NCBI GenBank assembly: GCA_027001895.1
Contig: JALTLP010000258.1
Location: 1-12,811 of the forward strand
Direction of reading: 5' to 3'
DNA from: Chromatiales bacterium
Lineage (GTDB): Bacteria; Pseudomonadota; Gammaproteobacteria; UBA6429; Thiohalophilaceae
Length of the DNA: 12,811 nucleotides
Part shown: one piece after another, positions 6,983 to 12,811 of the stretch
Layout of the letters: every line of letters begins with the position of its first letter
Position numbering within the stretch: the stretch's first letter is position 1
The notes under the pieces: generated by a model
The model's database searches: none
What the model was told of the DNA's origin: nothing
The model's input: the letters and a program-made list of their open reading frames with translations, nothing else
Program-made: the position numbers and the translations under genes

Positions 6983-7804
6983 TTACCCATGATATTCTTC
7001 AAGTGACAGGCCAAAGGTTGTAATATAAACATGAACGGTTGCATCAATAATTCTTGCCTGAACAGTGACTAAATCTCCTTTCTTTAATGACTTATACTTT
7101 TCGCTGTTGGTATGCAGATCCAGGTCAAATTCTGCTTCAAACGGCAGTTCGTCATGGCTGTTGCTTTTACTATTGTAATGCAGATGCGCAATATATTTTT
7201 TATCTGTTTTACCCGAACTGTTTAGCAGAAAGACCGTATCTTCATTTGCCAGTCTGACGCTGTATACCCGGCCCTGCATTTGTTGCTTAATCCATTTTTT
7301 AACATCCTGTTTTGACAGATTCTTCATTACCATGTAATGAAAGCCGATATTTTCCAGTAACTGTTGTTTAACGCTATTGTACTGCTCCGGGTTTTGCAGA
7401 ATACCCATAATTGATTCTGACAGTTTCTTTCTGAATGCAACATCATCATATTTAAAGATGCTCGACGGAACAGCAACCCACTGACCGGAATAAATATTAC
7501 GTTTGCGTAGCTGCACAAATTTTATTTGTAAAACACCCTTTTCCAGACTAACAACAACCTTGTATTTATAATTCCCGGTCTTATCGTAAATAACGCCTGA
7601 AAGATAATTGTCCTTAACAACATTAAACTTCTCCATTTTTACCCGCATATCATTAAAGGCACCAATAACTGCCGGATAAACAGGCTTGTTACCATTATAT
7701 TTAACAGCAGTGTATTGCGCGCGCGGTGCACATGCGCTTAACAGCAAGAGCAGCAGCAAGCTACGGGTTGCTAGAGAAAGAGCTTGTCGAAAATCCATTT
7801 GCAT
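6983..7804 (-). CDS. Outer-membrane-type lipoprotein, unknown function
   Basis: A 273-residue predicted lipoprotein. The N-terminus has a charged start, a poly-Leu helix and the lipobox LSAC with Cys at residue 25; Ala follows the Cys, so it should be sorted to the outer membrane. The body mixes Lys-rich and beta-prone stretches (YKYKVVVSLEKGVLQIKFVQL about 78-98). A C-terminal part about 190-265 contains GDLVTVQARI, which has the flavour of an OB-fold of the tRNA_anti-like type; that is a guess. No family is recognised. The ATG at 7802-7804 has no strong Shine-Dalgarno; an ATG two codons later is an alternative. The 5' region holds a perfect FNR box. It precedes the small basic secreted protein gene, 25 bases away. 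Confidence 0.8.
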   Translation of the reverse strand: MQMDFRQALSLATRSLLLLLLLSACAPRAQYTAVKYNGNKPVYPAVIGAFNDMRVKMEKFNVVKDNYLSGVIYDKTGNYKYKVVVSLEKGVLQIKFVQLRKRNIYSGQWVAVPSSIFKYDDVAFRKKLSESIMGILQNPEQYNSVKQQLLENIGFHYMVMKNLSKQDVKKWIKQQMQGRVYSVRLANEDTVFLLNSSGKTDKKYIAHLHYNSKSNSHDELPFEAEFDLDLHTNSEKYKSLKKGDLVTVQARIIDATVHVYITTFGLSLEEYHG

Positions 7805-7868
7805 ATCATGCTCATCCAGTGATTATCCTGTTCCTCAAGAATAATTCATTTTCTGTCTGATTAATGGT

Positions 7869-7910
7869 TATATAATAAGCGAAAAACCATTAAATTTTGA
7901 TCCAGATCAA
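7869..7910 (-). promoter_or_regulatory. FNR/ANR-type class II promoter of the lipoprotein gene
   Basis: TTGAT-CCAG-ATCAA at 7897-7910 is a perfect match to the palindromic FNR/ANR consensus. On the minus strand a TATATA -10 hexamer sits at 7869-7874. With transcription starting at 7862, the box centre (7903.5) falls at -41.5, the standard position for activation by FNR at class II promoters. A 58-base leader precedes the lipoprotein ATG. Seen: the box and geometry. Known: FNR-family proteins sense low oxygen. Inferred: the lipoprotein and basic peptide are induced when oxygen is low. Confidence 0.72.
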
Positions 7911-7966
7911 TTAAATGCATCAGTGTGGCCGGTTATTGATCCAAAAATCCACTCAGCACGGCTTTT

Positions 7967-8317
7967 CTAAGTGTCGGCCTTAATCTCCTGCAGGCATTGT
8001 TCATAGTGATTATTAAGCTGAATCTGAATATCCGCAAGCAGTTCAGCAGGAATTTCTGTCTTTAGCGAACTGATATAATCCAGGTTACGAGCATGGTAAC
8101 GGTTTATTGTATCCATAACCCGGCTAGCTGAAAGACTATAGTCCTCAGCCAGTAATTGCTGTTGTGTGTCATTATTAAGCAATTTAACATTTGCAGAACG
8201 TGGAACAAGTTTGCTTCTTCCATCACTTTCAAGCGTTGCTGTTAATGGCCCCGACTTCGTGTAGTCTTCTCCCTGATAACTGAACTGATCTCCAATTTTA
8301 ACCTGCGAAAATTTCAT
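7967..8317 (-). CDS. Conserved-looking small cytoplasmic protein, unknown
   Basis: A 116-residue soluble protein with no signal or membrane segment. The first half is a compact beta-like pattern, KIGDQFSYQGEDYTKSGPL then LVPRSANVKLL (about 7-47), suggesting a small SH3- or KOW-like barrel; the second half (about 55-116) is helical. I have the impression of having seen similar short gammaproteobacterial proteins but cannot name a family. The ATG follows TAAGG at about ten bases. It starts 30 bases after the TIGR02647-like gene, so the two are probably one unit, and no terminator is evident between them. Confidence 0.72.
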   Translation of the reverse strand: MKFSQVKIGDQFSYQGEDYTKSGPLTATLESDGRSKLVPRSANVKLLNNDTQQQLLAEDYSLSASRVMDTINRYHARNLDYISSLKTEIPAELLADIQIQLNNHYEQCLQEIKADT

Positions 8318-8347
8318 CGACGAATAACCTTAGTTTCAAAATAATCG

Positions 8348-8584
8348 TTAACCTGCATTCAACATGGTATACAGGAACTGAGTATGTTCGGCAGCTTCAC
8401 GTCCGAGACTTGTCAGATAACCACCATCAACCTGGGTAATAAATCCCTTATCAAATAAACGTTGTGCGGCTGTTATTTTATCAGGATCGGCCTGCTTGTG
8501 AATCTTGATTCCTTCCTGGCTGGTAGACAGGTCATACAGCATTAATACGTTCATTTCGGATATATTTTCTTGCGTAAAATTCAT
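8348..8584 (-). CDS. TIGR02647 family protein
   Basis: A 78-residue cytoplasmic protein starting at the ATG at 8582-8584, which follows GAGGTAAACAG, a good ribosome binding site; the longer ORF start at 8611 lacks one. The sequence MNFTQENISEMNVLMLYDL, QEGIKIHKQADPD, AAQRLFDKGFITQVDGGYLT and LGREAAEHTQ agrees along its whole length with what I recall of the TIGR02647 family of gammaproteobacteria, which has a winged-helix-like look and is sometimes labelled DNA-binding; no function is established to my knowledge. It lies 73 bases after the transglutaminase gene on the same strand and may be the tail of that operon. Confidence 0.85.
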   Translation of the reverse strand: MNFTQENISEMNVLMLYDLSTSQEGIKIHKQADPDKITAAQRLFDKGFITQVDGGYLTSLGREAAEHTQFLYTMLNAG

Positions 8585-8657
8585 CTGTTTACCTCGAAGG
8601 TTCAGTTGCAACAGGATACAAACAAGCCATGCCTATTGTGCGCCGATACAGCCGGTT

Positions 8658-10670
8658 TTACAAATTCAGTCTGTTAAATTTTAGCTGCCTGACTTTCCGT
8701 AAAAATATTTTTGGCGATAAACCCTCACTATTTCGTGCATACTGTAAATTAATATAACAGCTTATTGCATCAACGATGTTTTCTTTTTGTGACGGAAAAC
8801 GCTGAATAGCAAGTGCCTGTATTTCCAATGGCCCCGAATTTGCCTGCAAATTCAACCCTGACTTTTCAAGCCTGGCCAGCAGACGCTGATATTCACGTTT
8901 AACCGGATCTTTTATTCTGCGAGCAAGCATAAACCAGTAGACACTTAGCAATATAATAATAAACAGTCCCAGGCCTATCATCATACTGACCAGATATTTC
9001 AGCTCTGAAGATAAGCCCAGCAATTGCATGATCGATTTTTGCTTAAGCGAGTCAAAACCAACAACCCATTGGTTCCAGAAATAAATCATGTTGTCGATAT
9101 TGTCTGACATGTAGGTCAGACTGTCTTTAAGAAAATGTTGATTATAACCAGCCAGCTTTGGCAAGTTCAGGTTTTTAAAAGCCAGTTGCCGTGCCTGCCG
9201 GTTTAGTATATCCGCCCTGATGCGTTCTGGAGAAATAGCAGCCGTAGGATCAACCCGTGTCCAGCCCTTGCTTTCCAGCCAGACCTCAGCCCAGGCATGC
9301 GCGTCTGACTGGCGTACCATATAATAATTACCGACTTCATTTTTTTCGATACCCTGATAACCCGTTACCAGCCTTGCCGGAATTCCGGCAGCACGCATCA
9401 GATAAACAAAAGCCGTTGCGTAGTGTTCACAAAAACCTTCCCTGAACTCAAACAGAAACTGGTCAATGGATTCATCCAGCATAACCGGTGGTTTACGAGT
9501 GTAATAAAATGCTTGCTGGTTAAAATAATCTAAAGCCTTGTTTACGATTGCCTGCGGGTTATCCAGCTTGTTTCTCCAGCTTATGCCCATTTGCCGGGTA
9601 CGTGGGTTTGCATCTTCGGGGATAGCGAGATTCCTTTGCCGCTCAATAGTCGATAATCCGCTGAAAGTATAATTTGTATACGATGTTAGGGTATAGCGTT
9701 TAACCTGTAACAGATTTTTTTCCATTAAAAGCTGGTAGTCGTGGCTAAAGAAACTGTCTGCAGGAACAGTGGCAGGTATATCCAACGCAAACAACCAGCG
9801 TTGCTGATGGGGTTCAAGCGTCAGGGTATACTCTACTTTGCCACTATTATAAACAATATTCTTTGTATTTAGTTTAATGTCTTCATCGCTGTAACGACTC
9901 CATATATACCCGTCGGTATAACTCAATACCGGCCCACGCCAGTACAAATTATTACTCGCTGGTACTCGACCATGAAAAAACACTCTGAAAGCAACCTCGT
10001 TATTATCACTTAAACGTGTAATCCGCCCGGGATAAACCGTGTCTGACAGGCCGGTTTGGGAACCCGCGTCATCATCAGGTAAAGACCATAGCGGTTCAGA
10101 AATTCTTGGAAAAAATAAAAAGAAAACAACTGCTAATGGTAATGCCTGAACCAGGATGGTTAGCGGTTCGCGCAGCATATTTTTAAAAGCAGGCGCGGCT
10201 AACGGCTTGCGGATATACAGCATTAGAATAGTCATAAAGGCTATCAGTAATACGATGTTATACAACATTATATATATTGACTGACTAAACAGAAAATGAC
10301 TACCAATAAGAAACAGGCTGACAAAAATTATCACAGCAATATTTCGCCTGTCATCAACAGACTTTATTTCCATTAACTTCAGACACATCATTACTGCTAG
10401 CAGGGTAATACTCATACGCTGGCTGAAACTAAAGCCAAAAAATAAAATGATAAGTAACAGGGCTGTAATTAATAAAATCAGGCGAATAACTTTATTTGGC
10501 AATAATACACCTTTAATACTGTGCAGCATAAACCAGCCAGCAACCAGAATAATAAAGCCGCTGAATATGAACGGTATTTTTACCAGATGCGGAATAAGTG
10601 ACATCACAATAAAGATAGCCAGTAGCACCCCAGGCAAGCCATGACGTAAACGGGAAGGAATTGTTTTCAT
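8658..10670 (-). CDS. tgpA: TgpA-type membrane transglutaminase (DUF3488/DUF4129)
   Basis: A 670-residue inner-membrane protein like Pseudomonas TgpA. An N-terminal block of about six helices (residues 10-190, DUF3488) is followed by a periplasmic part with a transglutaminase core, a further helix at about 558-582 and a cytoplasmic DUF4129-type tail. The catalytic triad is intact: C414 in REGFCEHYATAFVYLMRAAG, H458 in DAHAWAEVW and D474 in TRVDPTAA. The family's substrate is not settled; cell-wall or envelope work is suggested by essentiality in Pseudomonas. The ATG at 10668-10670 overlaps the TGA of the DUF58 gene by four bases (ATGA), so translation is coupled. It is the third gene of the MoxR–DUF58–TgpA operon. 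Confidence 0.95.
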   Translation of the reverse strand: MKTIPSRLRHGLPGVLLAIFIVMSLIPHLVKIPFIFSGFIILVAGWFMLHSIKGVLLPNKVIRLILLITALLLIILFFGFSFSQRMSITLLAVMMCLKLMEIKSVDDRRNIAVIIFVSLFLIGSHFLFSQSIYIMLYNIVLLIAFMTILMLYIRKPLAAPAFKNMLREPLTILVQALPLAVVFFLFFPRISEPLWSLPDDDAGSQTGLSDTVYPGRITRLSDNNEVAFRVFFHGRVPASNNLYWRGPVLSYTDGYIWSRYSDEDIKLNTKNIVYNSGKVEYTLTLEPHQQRWLFALDIPATVPADSFFSHDYQLLMEKNLLQVKRYTLTSYTNYTFSGLSTIERQRNLAIPEDANPRTRQMGISWRNKLDNPQAIVNKALDYFNQQAFYYTRKPPVMLDESIDQFLFEFREGFCEHYATAFVYLMRAAGIPARLVTGYQGIEKNEVGNYYMVRQSDAHAWAEVWLESKGWTRVDPTAAISPERIRADILNRQARQLAFKNLNLPKLAGYNQHFLKDSLTYMSDNIDNMIYFWNQWVVGFDSLKQKSIMQLLGLSSELKYLVSMMIGLGLFIIILLSVYWFMLARRIKDPVKREYQRLLARLEKSGLNLQANSGPLEIQALAIQRFPSQKENIVDAISCYINLQYARNSEGLSPKIFLRKVRQLKFNRLNL

Positions 10671-11686
10671 AGCCCGGCTTCTGAGGTTGCCGGGAAAAGC
10701 GCCAGTGCTTTAAGACACTGATGCAGGTGTACTTTACCTGTGCCAGGAGGAATTAATTCACCTGGCAATTGCAGCGAAAAGATCTGTTGTTGCTGGCTTG
10801 CATCAATTAATAACCGGCATAACAGGCTCAGACGTTTTTCGGTATCAAACTGTGGGAAATCATCCCACCTTAAAAAAATATTTTCAGAAACGGAACCACC
10901 GTATTGTTTAACCAGCATGGTTTCATTACGGGCATATGCCTTCCAGTGTACATGGGTGTAGGAATCGCTCGGCTGCTTTTCCCTGAGTTCTTTAAATTCA
11001 TCAAAACCCTTACCCGTATCCCCTTTACCGTCCTCACTGCTAAAATTAATTTTTTCAAGTGCAGCTTTTGATAATGGCCGGGGATAAACAAGATATTTCT
11101 GTTCCAGTAACAGGTTTGACCATGCCCTTAACAGGCCAAACGGGTAACGACTGGCCAGTATCAGTTCCGGGGGGTCTGTATAACCGCGTTTTTCTGTATT
11201 AATAATAAAACAGGCCTGTCGATTTTCTGCAGGCTGCAAATCAAAATACTGATTCTGCTCATCAGTCTTCAGCCGATCTTTTTTATTTTTAAACTTAATA
11301 TTGGCAAGTTTTAATTCCAGGCTGTAACGGGTGTTAGTCTGTCCCGGTTTTAAAAATAACTGGACAGGCACATGCAGTTTTTCCCCGGCAAATACCGCCG
11401 GAGTGGCTACAGCATGGCAAACAACATGTAACAGGTTATTATGGGTATGGTACATTGTAATAATTCCCATACCCGCCAGTAAAAATGTATAAATAAACAA
11501 TAAACTGTTGTTATAGTTCATTGCGCCAGACAGTAGTAAAAAAATAACAATAGCAAAGGTCATGCCTTCACGGCTTGGTAATATATAAATACGTCTTGCA
11601 GTCAGCTCTGTTTTGTTTTCACGTTTAAGTCGCTTAAACAGGTATCGTTGCAGGCTGAACTTTGCAGGAAATGGCAGGGTGAACAT
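10667..11686 (-). CDS. DUF58 domain protein
   Basis: A 339-residue membrane-anchored DUF58 protein. Two helices lie at about 42-56 and 60-80; the bulk is soluble and carries the DUF58 core GFDEFKELREKQPSDSYTHVH followed by WKAYARNETMLVKQYGG (227-263), including the conserved E-x-R-E and H-W-K-A-x-A pattern. In the wider family DUF58 proteins are partners of MoxR ATPases and may act as scaffolds or substrates. It is encoded between the MoxR and TgpA genes, 40 bases after the first and overlapping the second by four. The ATG at 11684-11686 has only a weak ribosome binding site. Confidence 0.93.
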   Translation of the reverse strand: MFTLPFPAKFSLQRYLFKRLKRENKTELTARRIYILPSREGMTFAIVIFLLLSGAMNYNNSLLFIYTFLLAGMGIITMYHTHNNLLHVVCHAVATPAVFAGEKLHVPVQLFLKPGQTNTRYSLELKLANIKFKNKKDRLKTDEQNQYFDLQPAENRQACFIINTEKRGYTDPPELILASRYPFGLLRAWSNLLLEQKYLVYPRPLSKAALEKINFSSEDGKGDTGKGFDEFKELREKQPSDSYTHVHWKAYARNETMLVKQYGGSVSENIFLRWDDFPQFDTEKRLSLLCRLLIDASQQQQIFSLQLPGELIPPGTGKVHLHQCLKALALFPATSEAGL

Positions 11687-11726
11687 TTTCAGATATTCAT
11701 TATTGTATTAGCTTGTTAAAAAAACT

Positions 11727-12644
11727 TCAGGGTATAGCTACTTTTGCAAAACTGTTCAGTACGGCTGCTTCGCTCAGTGCCTGGCTGTCTTCCTGTTGCT
11801 GTAAACGATGACTGACAACAGCAGGTAACACTTTTTTTACATCTTCCGGTAAAACCATGTCACGTGCCTCAATATATGCCCATGCTTTTGCTGAATGCAT
11901 TAAGGCAAGTGCCGCCCTGGGTGACAGACCATTTACAAATTCACCGCTACTCCGTGAAAATTCAACAAGATCCTGAATATAGTTTAACAGGCTGTCTGAT
12001 ACATAGATATTAACAACAGCTTGCTGCCACTGGATAAGTTGTTCGGTTGTTATTAATGCCGACATTTCATTCAGCATCTCGCGCCGATCCTGTCCGGTCA
12101 GTATTTCACGCTCGCTATCACGGGTTGGATAGCCCATTTTAATCCGCATTAAAAAACGATCAAGCTGCGATTCAGGCAGACTAAATGTACCCGTTTGTTC
12201 GCCCGGGTTCTGAGTGGCAATAACAAAAAAAGGTTCTGGTAAGCGATGCGTTTCGCCATCTACACTTACCTGTTGTTCTTCCATTGCTTCAAGCAAGGCA
12301 CTCTGAGTTTTAGCCGGTGCACGATTCAGCTCGTCTGCCAGTACCAATTGCGAAAAAATGGGTCCTGGGTGAAAGCGAAATGTATTGTGTTGTTTTTCAA
12401 ACAGGCTGATACCCATTACATCGGCGGGTAACAGATCACTTGTAAACTGGATACGAGAAAACTTCATGTCGGTTACAGTGGCAAGCAAATGAGCAAGGGT
12501 GGTTTTACCCACTCCGGGGATATCTTCTATAAGCAGATGCCCTCCGGCAAGTAAGCAGCCTAAAGCCAGTTTAATTTGCGTTTGTTTACCAACAATAACT
12601 TCGTTGGCCTGGGCTATAAGCCGGTTAAGACTACTATCTGACAC
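11727..12644 (-). CDS. MoxR-family AAA+ ATPase
   Basis: A cytoplasmic AAA+ ATPase of the MoxR group, about 305 residues, thought to remodel or mature envelope and redox protein complexes. Walker A IPGVGKTT (42-49), Walker B VLADELNRAP (101-110), sensor 1 ATQNP (143-147), arginine finger in ESQLDRFLMRI (R163) and the sensor 2 region GLSPRAAL are all present. The start chosen is the GTG at 12642-12644, which has AAGGA five to six bases upstream and the usual short N-terminus before VIVGK. A GTG at 12677 would add 11 residues but has no ribosome binding site and would leave only a short leader. It is the first gene of the operon and is likely to act on the DUF58 protein. Confidence 0.95.
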   Translation of the reverse strand: MSDSSLNRLIAQANEVIVGKQTQIKLALGCLLAGGHLLIEDIPGVGKTTLAHLLATVTDMKFSRIQFTSDLLPADVMGISLFEKQHNTFRFHPGPIFSQLVLADELNRAPAKTQSALLEAMEEQQVSVDGETHRLPEPFFVIATQNPGEQTGTFSLPESQLDRFLMRIKMGYPTRDSEREILTGQDRREMLNEMSALITTEQLIQWQQAVVNIYVSDSLLNYIQDLVEFSRSSGEFVNGLSPRAALALMHSAKAWAYIEARDMVLPEDVKKVLPAVVSHRLQQQEDSQALSEAAVLNSFAKVAIP

Positions 12645-12691
12645 GATATTCCTTATATATAGATAAACATGATTCACTTTGATTATCGTCT

Positions 12692-12720
12692 AATCTAGCC
12701 AGTTTTTAAGCAATTATCAA
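12692..12720 (-). promoter_or_regulatory. Sigma70-type promoter of the MoxR–DUF58–TgpA operon
   Basis: On the minus strand TTGATA (12715-12720) and TAGATT (12692-12697) are separated by exactly 17 bases. Transcription would start near 12685, giving a leader of about 41 bases to the GTG at 12644; this supports that start over the one at 12677. Confidence 0.6.
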
Positions 12721-12811
12721 AGTCTATTTCCAGTTTTGAGTAATAACACAGCTATAAAATGTCTTGTTCAGCCTGATGAGCATTTTTTTAAATAATATTC
12801 GGTTTAACAGG

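Noticed and set aside
6958..7047. N-terminal extension of the small lysine-rich protein gene back to 7047
   Set aside because: It overlaps the lipoprotein gene and has no ribosome binding site; the inner ATG has GAGGAAG and starts a clear signal peptide.
12645..12677. Eleven-residue extension of the MoxR ATPase from the GTG at 12677
   Set aside because: No ribosome binding site, and it lies almost at the predicted transcription start; the GTG at 12644 has AAGGA at the right spacing.
12721..12811. Possible start of another gene at the right edge
   Set aside because: The only ATG on the plus strand stops after five codons, and nothing protein-like is visible; I see only AT-rich DNA here beyond the operon promoter.

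Overview
The window looks like chromosomal DNA of a marine or aquatic gammaproteobacterium of moderately low GC content. The evidence is the DUF5062-like and TIGR02647-like proteins, the gammaproteobacterial MoxR–DUF58–TgpA order, and a perfect FNR/ANR-type site. No rRNA, tRNA, IS element, prophage or CRISPR array is visible, and I see nothing that proves recent horizontal transfer. The genus cannot be named from sequence alone.

Layout, left to right. (1) 1-534, minus: N-terminal 178 codons of a D-cysteine desulfhydrase/ACC deaminase-type PLP enzyme, cut by the window edge. (2) 576-3598, minus: a two-gene unit of an exported PhnD-like binding protein followed by a membrane HAMP-GGDEF-EAL protein, which could sense a ligand and adjust cyclic-di-GMP. 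(3) 3882-4058, minus: a 39-residue single-helix membrane protein too short for routine gene calling, with a strong ribosome binding site and its own terminator. (4) 4332-4973: a DUF5062-like gene (+) whose stop codon directly abuts the stop of a convergent DUF4870-like membrane protein gene. (5) 5030-6707: divergent transporter genes, a TauE/SafE-family permease (minus, probably starting at a rare CTG) and an EamA/DMT permease (+). (6) 6727-7910, minus: an unknown lipoprotein followed by a tiny lysine-rich secreted protein, behind a promoter whose FNR box lies exactly at the activating position. (7) 7967-8584, minus: two small cytoplasmic genes, one unknown and one of the TIGR02647 type. (8) 8658-12720, minus: a MoxR ATPase, DUF58 protein and TgpA-type transglutaminase operon with a recognisable sigma70-type promoter.

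How the genes work together. The MoxR–DUF58–TgpA set is a known co-conserved envelope module: a AAA+ chaperone-like ATPase, a membrane-anchored DUF58 partner and a membrane transglutaminase whose catalytic domain faces the periplasm. The PhnD–GGDEF/EAL pair is a plausible sensor–effector couple. The FNR-controlled lipoprotein/basic-peptide pair is the least explained part of the window and, with the 39-residue membrane protein, the best candidate for something undescribed. Several genes use unusual starts (TTG at 2705, probable CTG at 5782, GTG at 12644), so the longest-ORF starts are wrong in at least five places.
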